Positions 1-5,947 of a stretch of DNA of 5,947 nt are shown piece by piece (the first letter of the stretch is position 1; each line of letters opens with the position of its first letter). The notes beneath the pieces are model-generated. The model was not told the origin of the DNA and made no database searches. It was given only the letters and a program-made list of their open reading frames with translations. The DNA is taken from NCBI GenBank assembly GCA_905214225.1, contig CAJMLL010000063.1, positions 1 to 5,947 on the forward strand, in the 5' to 3' direction. The stretch comes from an uncultured bacterium. Its GTDB lineage: Bacteria > Bacillota > Clostridia > Peptostreptococcales > Anaerovoracaceae. A program made the position numbers and the translations under genes.

Positions 1-1
1 G

Positions 2-18
2 AGTGCCCGCTTCTTTTT
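2..18 (+). repeat. Right arm of a cut terminator-like hairpin; copy 1 of a 17-bp direct repeat
   Basis: AGTGCCCGCTTCTTTTT at 2-18 matches AGTGCTCGCTTCTTTTT at 101-117 at 16 of 17 positions, 99 bp apart. Both end in a T run. Copy 2 is the right arm of a complete intrinsic terminator, so copy 1 is probably the right arm of a similar terminator whose left arm lies before the window, ending transcription of an unseen upstream gene. Bases 3-15 are also complementary to 85-97, allowing an alternative long-range pairing. Bases 30-41 form a small hairpin (GTGC, GCAA loop, GCAC), and 43-47 can pair with 57-61. Confidence 0.5.
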
Positions 19-84
19 TCTGTCCGCAAGTGCGCAAGCACGCCGCTCGATCAGCAAGCGGAACGTCGTATATATCGAATACTG

Positions 85-117
85 AAGAAGCGGGTACAGA
101 AGTGCTCGCTTCTTTTT
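85..117 (+). terminator. Intrinsic terminator, 12-bp stem plus T run
   Basis: Bases 85-96 (AAGAAGCGGGTA) pair with 103-114 (TGCTCGCTTCTT) over 12 bp with two G-T wobbles, closing a 6-base loop (97-102). The T run at 113-117 follows directly. This is the standard rho-independent form on the + strand. No gene lies immediately upstream in the window, so it presumably backs up the cut terminator at the left edge. On the - strand the hairpin has no following T run, so it should act in one direction only. Confidence 0.65.
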
Positions 118-710
118 ATGTGCCCGCGCTGAACAGCGGAAGGTGCATATATACTCATGTTTATGTATGTATTTTGTGTTCATTTAAGTTTGTATTTTTC
201 TGGTTCGTTTAAATCGTGATTATTATATATTGTGCAGACTCAGGGTTTTATTAATGATAAATGTTCTGAAAACTGCTGGCGATTTTTGCGCGTGACGGCT
301 CCGCCTTTCGCTTTCATTCACTCCTTTCTGGCAAATAATCACTGTTTTCACTCTCTGGGACGATTCCCTGATTTTATCGAGTTGAGAATTTCCCGTTTTT
401 CGTAGTTTGTCCATAACAATTCTGATTTTCCCGCGTATTAATATATATTCAGTTCTGCGCTTTCTCTCAAAATTTGAAAATAAACGAACCGAGTGGGATT
501 TCATCACAATCCCATCACATTTCAAGGATTTCCGCCTTAAATTATCAGGCAGCATGAAAAATCACGGGATCGAACAGGGTAATAATTTTCCTTTGCTTCA
601 TTTATTAAATACAGAGGTCCAGGTAATGCAGAAATCACCGCCTTTGGTAACATTATTAATACCGGAAAGAAATGCATCGTTTCGTCTTTTATTCCGTGCG
701 TGTGTTTTTC
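118..710. other. AT-rich stretch with no supported gene
   Basis: This roughly 590-base stretch between the left terminators and the guaB promoter holds no convincing gene. The longest open frame is 110 codons on the - strand (555 down to 223). It has no ribosome binding site before its first ATG, a very basic composition and no motif I recognise. A 36-codon frame on + (626-736) and a 25-codon frame on - (317 down to 240) have some purine-rich sequence upstream but nothing else in their favour. A short dyad lies at 127-138 (CGCTG, AA, CAGCG). The 10-mer TAAACGAACC near 481-490 recurs in inverted form near 203-212, within chance expectation for this length. Confidence 0.55.
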
Positions 711-739
711 TTGCTTTATCGGTTGAAATGGTATAAAAT
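711..739 (+). promoter_or_regulatory. Candidate sigma-A promoter for guaB
   Basis: TTGCTT at 711-716 (3 of 6 matches to the -35 consensus) is separated by 17 bp from TAAAAT at 734-739 (5 of 6 matches to the -10 consensus), inside the sequence TATAAAAT. Transcription would start near 746, just before the first leader hairpin, leaving a leader of about 190 nt before guaB. The weak -35 keeps confidence modest. A second possibility is CGGACA (819-824), an 18-bp spacer and TATAAA (843-848), which would place the hairpins in promoter DNA rather than RNA. Confidence 0.4.
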
Positions 740-755
740 ACTTCTAATCTGAATC

Positions 756-875
756 CCGGATGCAGACCGCATTCCGGCGCTTATGCGTACAATTTCACCA
801 GGAAAAGGTATGGGCGGACGGACAGTCCGCAGATTTGATATATATAAATGTATATCAAAGTGAAAAAGGCGGAAT
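756..875 (+). promoter_or_regulatory. Structured guaB 5' leader: hairpin plus three-way junction, class unknown
   Basis: Hairpin A pairs 756-763 with 769-777 over 8 bp with one bulged base at 772. Hairpin B pairs GCGGAC (814-819) with GTCCGC (825-830), loop GGACA. Hairpin C pairs TTTGATATA (834-842) with TATATCAAA (851-859), 9 bp. TTTCAC (793-798) is complementary to GTGAAA (860-865), which encloses B and C as a three-way junction with stem C stacked directly on the closing stem. ATTCCG (771-776), part of hairpin A, can alternatively pair with CGGAAT (870-875), outside the junction. The position directly before guaB suggests purine-linked control, but I see no guanine-riboswitch core sequence and cannot assign a class. 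No terminator or masking of the ribosome binding site is evident. Confidence 0.35.
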
Positions 876-925
876 TGGGCGCTTCAGAATTGAGAGAACA
901 TTGTGTTGCATTTTGATTGGAAGGC

Positions 926-933
926 AGGAGGAG
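926..933 (+). promoter_or_regulatory. Ribosome binding site that fixes the guaB start
   Basis: AGGAGGAG at 926-933 lies 5 nt before the ATG at 939-941. The reading frame is open upstream to an in-frame GTG at 903, but that start has no comparable purine tract. Starting at 939 also gives a 503-residue protein whose N-terminus ([17 protein letters not shown]) matches the family. Confidence 0.85.
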
Positions 934-938
934 AGCAT

Positions 939-2450
939 ATGGCACAGTATTTTGATGAACCAAGCAGAACGTTTAGTGAGTATCTGCTTATTCCGGGTTA
1001 CACATCCAGAGAGTGCATTCCGGCTAATGTCTCATTAAAGACACCGATTGTAAAGTTCAAGAAGGGTGAGGAACCGGAACTGTCCGCAAATATTCCGCTG
1101 GTATCTGCAGCAATGCAGGCTGTTTCTGATGATAAGATGGCTGTTGCGCTTGCGAAGGAAGGCGGAATTTCGTTTATTTACTGCTCTCAGACGATTGAAG
1201 ACGAAGCTGCCATGGTCAAGCGCGCAAAAGAATATAAGGCAGGATTCGTAAGAAGCGACAGCAACCTGCGTCCGGACCAGACTCTGCAGGATGTTCTGGA
1301 TCTGAAGAAGAGAAGCGGTCATTCCACAATCGCCATCACAGAGGACGGAACTCCGGATGGAAAGATCGTCGGAATGGTTACCAGCAGAGACTACCGTGTC
1401 AGCAGAATGGATCCGGATACCAAGATCTCCGAGTTCATGACACCGTTTGAAAAGCTGATCACTGCAAAAGACGGATGCACACTCAGTGAAGCCAATGACA
1501 TTCTCTGGGATAATAAGCTGAATGCACTGCCGGTTATCGACGATCAGCAGAGACTTGCTTACTTTGTCTTCCGTAAAGACTACGACAGCCATAAATCCAA
1601 TCCAAACGAACTTCTGGATGAGAATAAGAGATATATTGTCGGTGCTGCAGTAAACACCAGAGACTACGAGGAGCGTATTCCTGCCCTTGTAGAAGCCGGA
1701 GCTGATGTCCTTTGTCTGGACTCCTCTGAGGGATACTCCGTATGGCAGGCAGATGCGCTGAAGTGGACCAGAGAGCACTACGGCGATAAGGTAAAGCTGG
1801 GTGCTGGAAACGTCGTTGACGCTGAAGGATTCCGCTTCCTGGCAGAGGCCGGCGCAGACTTCGTAAAGATAGGAATCGGCGGAGGTTCCATCTGCATCAC
1901 CCGTGAGCAGAAGGGCATGGGCAGAGGCCAGGCTACAGCAGTCATCGATGTAGCAAGAGCCAGAGATGAGTACTTCAAGGAGACTGGCGTATACGTTCCA
2001 ATCTGCTCCGACGGCGGAATCGTTTACGACTATCACATGACACTGGCGCTGGCCATGGGAGCTGACTTCATCATGCTCGGAAGATACTTTGCGAGATTCG
2101 ATGAGTCCCCGTCCAACCGCCTGAATATCAACGGAAATTACGTCAAAGAGTATTGGGGCGAGGGATCAAACAGAGCCCGCAACTGGCAGAGATACGACCT
2201 CGGCGGAGACGGCGGAAAGATGAAGTTCGAGGAAGGCGTAGATTCCTACGTACCTTACGCCGGCGGACTGCATGAGAACGTCAACCTGTCCCTGAACAAG
2301 GTTAAGGCAACCATGTGCAACTGCGGAGTTACAAGCATTCAGGACCTGCAGAAGGATGCCAAGCTGACACTGGTATCCGCGACATCCATCGTCGAGGGCG
2401 GTGCGCACGACGTCATTCTGCGTGACTCCAGCCAGAATACAATTCGATAA
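939..2450 (+). CDS. guaB: IMP dehydrogenase, Tritrichomonas foetus-like form
   Basis: The product is a 503-residue cytosolic enzyme that oxidises IMP to XMP with NAD+, the committed step to GMP. A TIM-barrel catalytic domain (about 1-100 and 220-503) is interrupted by two CBS modules (about 103-160 and 163-216), the usual site of nucleotide control. Visible key residues are the catalytic Cys319 in [12 protein letters not shown], Thr321, the IMP-binding Asp358 (SDGG), the flap residues Arg418-Tyr419 (NWQRYD) and Glu431. The loop reads [14 protein letters not shown] rather than the ICTTR...GVGxPQ typical of most bacterial enzymes. From memory, length and these residue numbers equal those of the protozoan T. 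foetus enzyme, including Arg241, Asp261, Trp269, Lys310 and Arg382. Lys310 and Glu431 suggest low sensitivity to mycophenolic acid (inference). The gene is intact, with guaA following after 101 nt. Confidence 0.97.
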   Translation: MAQYFDEPSRTFSEYLLIPGYTSRECIPANVSLKTPIVKFKKGEEPELSANIPLVSAAMQAVSDDKMAVALAKEGGISFIYCSQTIEDEAAMVKRAKEYKAGFVRSDSNLRPDQTLQDVLDLKKRSGHSTIAITEDGTPDGKIVGMVTSRDYRVSRMDPDTKISEFMTPFEKLITAKDGCTLSEANDILWDNKLNALPVIDDQQRLAYFVFRKDYDSHKSNPNELLDENKRYIVGAAVNTRDYEERIPALVEAGADVLCLDSSEGYSVWQADALKWTREHYGDKVKLGAGNVVDAEGFRFLAEAGADFVKIGIGGGSICITREQKGMGRGQATAVIDVARARDEYFKETGVYVPICSDGGIVYDYHMTLALAMGADFIMLGRYFARFDESPSNRLNINGNYVKEYWGEGSNRARNWQRYDLGGDGGKMKFEEGVDSYVPYAGGLHENVNLSLNKVKATMCNCGVTSIQDLQKDAKLTLVSATSIVEGGAHDVILRDSSQNTIR

Positions 2451-2483
2451 TCAAATATTGTCAGACAACACAATAGTTAAATG

Positions 2484-2523
2484 CGTCTGCTGGATTTCTG
2501 GTCCGGCAGACGTTATCGTTTTT
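2484..2523 (+). terminator. guaB-guaA intergenic hairpin, imperfect terminator or attenuator
   Basis: CGTCTGCTGGA (2484-2494) pairs with TCCGGCAGACG (2502-2512) over 11 bp with one G-T wobble, around a 7-base loop. The tail reads TTATCGTTTTT (2513-2523), so the uninterrupted T run starts six bases late. The stem is strong but the tail is weaker than in the terminator after guaA. Partial termination with read-through into guaA, or protection of the guaB mRNA 3' end, are both plausible. I found no convincing separate promoter for guaA: TTGTCA at 2458-2463 lacks a well-placed -10. Confidence 0.5.
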
Positions 2524-2551
2524 AGGAAACAGAGACATATTGGAGAAAATT

Positions 2552-4093
2552 ATGGAAAAAGAACTGGTTATTGTGCTCGATTTTGGCGGGCAGTACAATC
2601 AGCTGATCGCGCGGCGCGTGCGTGAATGTAACGTCTACTGCGAAGTTCATCCATACACCATGCCGATCGAGAAGATCAGGGAAATGAATCCTAAGGGAAT
2701 CATTCTGACCGGCGGACCGAACAGCGTTTACGATGAGAAATCGCCGCATTACGATCCGGCACTTTTCAGCCTGGGTATTCCGATCCTGGGCATCTGCTAC
2801 GGTGCGCAGCTGATGGCCTGGTCCCTGGGCGGAAAGGTTGAAACCGCACCAGTCAGCGAGTACGGAAAGACAGAAACAATCATCGACAGAAGCGGCCGCC
2901 TCTTCGGCAATGTTTCTGAGAAGACCATCACCTGGATGAGCCATACCGATTACATCGCAGAGCCGCCGGAAGGTTTCCGCGTGACCTCCCATACGGAGGT
3001 CTGCCCGGTTGCGGCGATGGAAAACGATGAGAAGAAGCTGTACGCTGTGCAGTTCCATCCTGAGGTTACCCACACTGTTGAGGGTCAGAAAGTCCTCTCC
3101 GCCTTCGTTCTGGGCCCTTGCGGCTGCAGCGGAAGCTGGAAGATGGACGATTTTGTCGACAAAACAATCCTTGAGCTGAGGGAGAAAGTGGGCTCTGGAA
3201 AGGCGCTGTGTGCCCTCTCGGGCGGCGTAGATTCTTCCGTAGCTGCCGTTCTGATGTCAAAAGCAATCGGCAAGCAGCTGACCTGCGTCTTCGTTGACCA
3301 CGGCCTTCTGAGAAAGGACGAGGCAGAAAGCGTAGACCGCGTATTCGGCCCGGAAGGACCTTACGATTTGAATTTTGTCCACGTAGATGCCCACGAGAGA
3401 TTCTATGAAAAGCTGAAGGGCGTCACCGAGCCGGAGAAGAAGCGCAAGATCATCGGCGAGGAGTTCATCCGCGTGTTTGAAGAGGAAGCAAAGAAAATCG
3501 GCGCTGTCGACTATCTGGTACAGGGCACGATTTATCCGGACGTCATCGAAAGCGGCCTGGGAAAATCCGCAACGATCAAGTCCCACCACAATGTCGGAGG
3601 ACTGCCGGATTACGTTGACTTCAAGGAAATCATCGAGCCGCTGAGAATGCTGTTCAAGGATGAAGTCCGCCGTGCCGGACTGGAACTTGGAATTCCGGAA
3701 AATCTGGTTTACCGCCAGCCATTCCCGGGACCGGGACTGGGCATCCGTATCATCGGTGAAGTCACACCGGAAAAGGTAAAGATCGTTCAGGAAGCAGACG
3801 CCATCTACAGAGAAGAGATCGCAAAAGCCGGCCTCGACCGCAAGATCAACCAGTACTTTGCGGCCCTGACCAACATGCGCTCCGTCGGCGTCATGGGCGA
3901 TTTCAGAACTTATGACTACGCCATCGCCCTGCGTGCCGTCGAAACATCCGACTTTATGACCGCAGAAGCGACCAACATCCCATGGGAAGTTCTGCAGAAA
4001 GTCACCAGCAGAATCGTAAACGAAGTCGACCACGTCAACCGCGTATTCTACGACTGCACCAGCAAACCGCCAGGGACGATTGAATTCGAGTAG
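2552..4093 (+). CDS. guaA: GMP synthase, glutamine-hydrolysing
   Basis: The 513-residue cytosolic enzyme makes GMP from XMP, ATP and glutamine, completing the path begun by GuaB. The N-terminal class I glutamine amidotransferase (about 4-190) has the nucleophile Cys82 in GICYGAQ and the His169/Glu171 pair in QFHPE. The ATP pyrophosphatase domain (about 200-390) has the SGGVDSS loop at 223-229, [11 protein letters not shown] at 324-334 and [11 protein letters not shown] at 342-352. The C-terminal dimerisation domain contains [10 protein letters not shown] (391-400) and ends KPPGTIEFE, where Phe replaces the Trp I more usually expect. Length fits the family. The ATG at 2552 is preferred over an in-frame TTG at 2540 because GGAG (2542-2545) sits 6 nt before it and the protein then begins [14 protein letters not shown]. 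The gene is intact. Its 3' end is a known integration site for genomic islands in other bacteria. Confidence 0.97.
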   Translation: MEKELVIVLDFGGQYNQLIARRVRECNVYCEVHPYTMPIEKIREMNPKGIILTGGPNSVYDEKSPHYDPALFSLGIPILGICYGAQLMAWSLGGKVETAPVSEYGKTETIIDRSGRLFGNVSEKTITWMSHTDYIAEPPEGFRVTSHTEVCPVAAMENDEKKLYAVQFHPEVTHTVEGQKVLSAFVLGPCGCSGSWKMDDFVDKTILELREKVGSGKALCALSGGVDSSVAAVLMSKAIGKQLTCVFVDHGLLRKDEAESVDRVFGPEGPYDLNFVHVDAHERFYEKLKGVTEPEKKRKIIGEEFIRVFEEEAKKIGAVDYLVQGTIYPDVIESGLGKSATIKSHHNVGGLPDYVDFKEIIEPLRMLFKDEVRRAGLELGIPENLVYRQPFPGPGLGIRIIGEVTPEKVKIVQEADAIYREEIAKAGLDRKINQYFAALTNMRSVGVMGDFRTYDYAIALRAVETSDFMTAEATNIPWEVLQKVTSRIVNEVDHVNRVFYDCTSKPPGTIEFE

Positions 4094-4163
4094 GACCAAG
4101 TGGCTTGCCACATCTCTGCTTCCCTTGAAATTCCAACCGTTGCAGTGATTGGTAAAAGACGCC

Positions 4164-4185
4164 TGATACTAATTTGATACTAGCA
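4164..4185 (+). repeat. Tandem 11-bp direct repeat after guaA
   Basis: TGATACTA occurs at 4164-4171 and 4175-4182, giving an 11-bp period, about one turn of the helix. It lies 70 nt after the guaA stop, between that stop and the terminator at 4203. Short, helically phased direct repeats can be arm-type sites of a tyrosine recombinase, but no integrase gene or core attachment duplication is visible here, so that function is only inferred. Two copies of an 8-mer could also be chance. Confidence 0.35.
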
Positions 4186-4202
4186 TTTCATAGAATTGCC
4201 AT

Positions 4203-4247
4203 AGTGGTGGATACATTGAAAAATCAATGTGTTCACCGCTTTTTTTT
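4203..4247 (+). terminator. Strong intrinsic terminator of guaA
   Basis: Bases 4203-4219 pair with 4224-4240 over 17 bp with three G-T wobbles around an AAAA loop (4220-4223), followed by eight consecutive T at 4240-4247. It lies about 110 nt after the guaA stop and is oriented to end the guaBA transcript. On the - strand there is no T run after the stem, so it works in one direction only. Confidence 0.85.
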
Positions 4248-4356
4248 ATACCATCGGTCATCTGCGGAGGCAAACATGTCTGCTGAAAGATCCCGACAGT
4301 TTTAAGCTGCCGCGATAGTCGTTCCGTAAGCGGCAAATAGCACGTGTTTTGACTAG

Positions 4357-4385
4357 AAAAGCCACCGTCGTTCCGGTGGCTTTTT
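4357..4385. terminator. Bidirectional terminator inside the IS66 end
   Basis: GCCACCG (4361-4367) pairs with CGGTGGC (4374-4380), a perfect 7-bp stem with a 6-base loop. TTTTT follows on the + strand (4381-4385) and the AAAA at 4357-4360 gives TTTT on the - strand. It lies 9 bp beyond the transposase stop, so it can end the transposase transcript and also block outside transcription, such as any read-through from guaBA, from entering the element. Confidence 0.75.
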
Positions 4386-4394
4386 GAATGGATT

Positions 4395-5947
4395 TTATGC
4401 ACTTTCGGGTTCCATCTCCTCGGGTTTTGGTATCTCAGGAGCAGAACATTTTTCTTGAACTGCATCGCTCCAGGGCAGAAGATCATCCAGGAACTCCAGG
4501 TTCGTGTCGTCCATATGCCTGAGCATTTGTTCCAGAATATATTTGTAATACTCATAGGGAACCAGATTGTTGGCCTTGGCCGTTTCTGCAATACTGTACA
4601 GCACAGCGCTGTTCTGAGCTCCCCGCACGGTATCGATGATATGCCAGCTGTTTCGGCCCGTACAGAACGGGCGGATTGCTCTCTCGGCGGGATTGTTGTC
4701 GAGCGGCACATCCGGATCATCCAGAAAGGTCTTCAGCGCGCCTTCCCGTTTCAGGGCATACGAAAAAGCCTTTGCTATACTGCTTTTCGGAGCAGCTTCA
4801 GGCTGTTTTGCTCTGCACCAGTCAAAAAAGGCATCGACATGTTTCCGTACCGCCAGATTACGTTCCCGTCTGCGTTCTTCCCGGTCCAGATCCCAGAGGG
4901 CGTTATCCAGCTGATAGATCACGGCAATTTGTTTTACCGCGTAAGAGGCAAGCGTATATTTTTTCGTCTGCCGCTCCTTCTTCTTTGCAGACTTTACAAT
5001 TTCCGCAAATCCCCGTCTCATGTGGACCCAGCAGGAAGCTATCGTTACTTTAGGGTGATCCTTTGCGAATCTCTCATAGATAGAATGCCCGTCACAGACG
5101 AGAACACCTTTAAAGTCTCCGATATACCCATGAACAACTTCTGCATTTTTGTTTTTATGGTAGTCGTATTCCACAACAGGATGTGTTTCATGCACGTTGT
5201 TGCGATAGACAATCATGCTGCTTTCTGCACCGGCTTTTCGTCCGTCTTTGGTAACCAGCACCGGCGTCTCATCTGCATGGATGACATGATGGCTCAGCAG
5301 TTCTTCCTTCAGTCTGTCGTAAAGGAGCATCATGTAACGCTCTGTCAGCGTCATCATCCAGTTGGCCATATCCTGATGGGACAGTGGAAGTCCGGCATTG
5401 CGGAAAATGGTTTCCATCCGTGTAAGCGGAAGGTGATTGACATATTTTCCGTTCATAATGCCAGCTGCAAGAGACGGTGTTGCAATGCTGGTTTTAAGCA
5501 GAGTTTCCGGATGATCGGCACGGATAATCCGGCCGTCGGATCCACGGTATACGTGTACCACCTGTTCCACATGAACAAAATGAGCAGGCTCATATTCGAC
5601 AATGGAATGTCTGTCCGGGTTCAGCTCTGTATATTTTCCGCCGAAGTATTCGTCCAGTTCCTCTTCTGACAGGGTATATTCCCTGACAACCTTCTGCAGT
5701 TTGGAAAGATCTGCTTTCCGTTTGCCTTTCGGTCTTTTTCTCCTGTGAGCTGGAACGAGGACACTTCCTTCTTCCGGATCCTCTTCTTCGGTATCACTCT
5801 CTGCCAGTTCTGAAGGATCTACAATGTCCACGGTTCTTTCTGCCTCATTGAACACAAACTGAAGCTGATGGTCTTTTGACTGCTCAGCTTCTTTCAGAAT
5901 ATCCTTTTCACTGCTTCTTCCGAAAATCATGTTCTGAAGCTTGCGGA
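4395..5947 (-). CDS. IS66-family transposase (TnpC type), 5' end cut by window
   Basis: DDE transposase that cuts and joins the element's ends. The frame runs from the right edge to TAA at 4397-4395. The first ATG in view (5930-5928) is probably internal, because RKLQN precedes it in frame and the family has RRxLFGRxSEK there. Numbering from that Met gives 511 residues: FGRSSEK at 3-9, an acidic then basic linker (41-72), and a catalytic core with Asp220 (HADETPV), Asp280 (VCDGHS) and Glu416 (NNPAERAIRPF), the expected triad. CWVHMRRGF (300-308) and the C-terminal IAETAKANNLVPYEYYKYIL (447-466) are also IS66 hallmarks. The zinc-finger segment usually found before the core has no cysteines here; residues 1-299 contain none. 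No frameshift or internal stop is visible. Confidence 0.93.
   Translation of the reverse strand, partial: RKLQNMIFGRSSEKDILKEAEQSKDHQLQFVFNEAERTVDIVDPSELAESDTEEEDPEEGSVLVPAHRRKRPKGKRKADLSKLQKVVREYTLSEEELDEYFGGKYTELNPDRHSIVEYEPAHFVHVEQVVHVYRGSDGRIIRADHPETLLKTSIATPSLAAGIMNGKYVNHLPLTRMETIFRNAGLPLSHQDMANWMMTLTERYMMLLYDRLKEELLSHHVIHADETPVLVTKDGRKAGAESSMIVYRNNVHETHPVVEYDYHKNKNAEVVHGYIGDFKGVLVCDGHSIYERFAKDHPKVTIASCWVHMRRGFAEIVKSAKKKERQTKKYTLASYAVKQIAVIYQLDNALWDLDREERRRERNLAVRKHVDAFFDWCRAKQPEAAPKSSIAKAFSYALKREGALKTFLDDPDVPLDNNPAERAIRPFCTGRNSWHIIDTVRGAQNSAVLYSIAETAKANNLVPYEYYKYILEQMLRHMDDTNLEFLDDLLPWSDAVQEKCSAPEIPKPEEMEPESA

Larger units (their letters stand above)
4326..5947 (-). mobile_element. IS66-family insertion sequence, partial (transposase-proximal end)
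   Basis: The element is identified by its transposase gene and by a terminal sequence starting GTAAGCGGCAAATAGCACGT at 4326. The 5'-GTAAGCG start is typical of IS66-family ends, and the transposase stop lies about 70 bp inside it, a usual distance. IS66 elements duplicate 8 bp of target, so GTCGTTCC (4318-4325) is the candidate duplication. The other end, the matching inverted repeat and any tnpA/tnpB accessory genes lie beyond the right edge. The exact boundary is therefore unproven. The visible coding part is intact, so the copy could be active. Confidence 0.75.

Noticed and set aside
240..317. 25-codon frame on the - strand preceded by AGGAG (MKAKGGAVTRKNRQQF...)
   Set aside because: The purine tract is very close to the ATG (about 3 nt), the peptide is short and basic, and nothing else supports expression.
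203..490. Inverted 10-mer TAAACGAACC resembling part of a PurR box
   Set aside because: Only the CGAAC core fits the Bacillus PurBox, the spacing between copies is wrong, and one such match is expected by chance over this length.
223..555. 110-codon open frame on the - strand upstream of guaB
   Set aside because: No ribosome binding site before any of its ATG codons, unusual basic composition, no recognisable motif, and AT-rich surroundings. Not enough to call a gene.
626..736. 36-codon frame on + with AGAGGT seven bases upstream and a hydrophobic C-terminal half
   Set aside because: Could be a small membrane peptide or leader peptide, but it overlaps the candidate guaB -10 element and has no further support.
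903..938. Upstream GTG start giving guaB 12 extra residues
   Set aside because: The AGGAGGAG site is correctly spaced for the ATG at 939, and the 503-residue product matches the family N-terminus.
720..938. Guanine/xanthine (purine) riboswitch before guaB
   Set aside because: Searched by eye for the conserved loop and junction sequences of this class and did not find them; the leader structure differs.
1035..2036. 333-codon antisense frame within guaB
   Set aside because: Shadow of guaB codon bias; no ribosome binding site or family resemblance, while guaB itself is unmistakable.
3257..4111. 284-codon antisense frame within guaA
   Set aside because: Shadow frame opposite a well-conserved enzyme; its sequence shows no domain logic.
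4100..4111. Small hairpin GTGG-CTTG-CCAC after the guaA stop
   Set aside because: Only a 4-bp stem with no T run; the terminator at 4203-4247 is far stronger.
4169..4720. 183-codon - strand frame crossing the IS66 boundary
   Set aside because: Out of frame with the transposase and crosses its terminator and the IS end; it is an accidental open frame.
4455..5669. 404-codon + strand frame opposite the transposase
   Set aside because: Antisense shadow; rich in Cys, Phe and His in a pattern typical of reverse-complement frames, and the - strand transposase motifs are clear.

Overview
The window carries the last two genes of GMP synthesis, guaB (IMP dehydrogenase) and guaA (glutamine-hydrolysing GMP synthase), side by side on the + strand. 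Facing them on the - strand is the transposase end of an IS66-family insertion sequence that runs off the right edge. The moderate base composition, strong AGGAGG-type ribosome binding sites, frequent AGA arginine codons, the form of IMP dehydrogenase and the form of IS66 transposase all point to a Firmicute, most likely a gut-type Clostridia/Lachnospiraceae-like anaerobe. This placement is inference; there is no rRNA or other marker gene.

Layout. Bases 1-117 hold terminator-like DNA: the right arm of one hairpin cut by the window edge, then a complete intrinsic terminator that shares a 17-bp element with it. Bases 118-710 are AT-rich with no gene I can support. A plausible promoter at 711-739 is followed by a roughly 200-nt leader with three consecutive hairpins, two of them enclosed by a complementary closing stem, and then guaB (939-2450). 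A 101-nt gap with a terminator-like hairpin separates guaB from guaA (2552-4093). About 110 nt after guaA is a strong intrinsic terminator (4203-4247). The IS66 end begins at about 4326. Just inside it is a probable bidirectional terminator (4357-4385), and then the C-terminal stop and nearly all of a transposase gene (4395 to beyond 5947, - strand).

How the parts work together. GuaB oxidises IMP to XMP and GuaA aminates XMP to GMP, so the pair is a complete IMP-to-GMP branch in pathway order. The hairpin between them may reduce, but need not abolish, transcription from guaB into guaA. The IS66 transposase is transcribed toward guaA, and two terminators insulate the convergent units.

Most of the window is ordinary housekeeping plus an insertion sequence. 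The points most worth a second look are: (a) an IMP dehydrogenase matching the protozoan Tritrichomonas foetus enzyme down to residue numbering; (b) a riboswitch-like three-way junction in the guaB leader that I cannot match to a known class; (c) a tandem 11-bp repeat just after guaA, at a gene end known as a genomic-island integration site; and (d) mutually exclusive stems in the left-edge terminator region. I do not see a clearly new multi-gene system.
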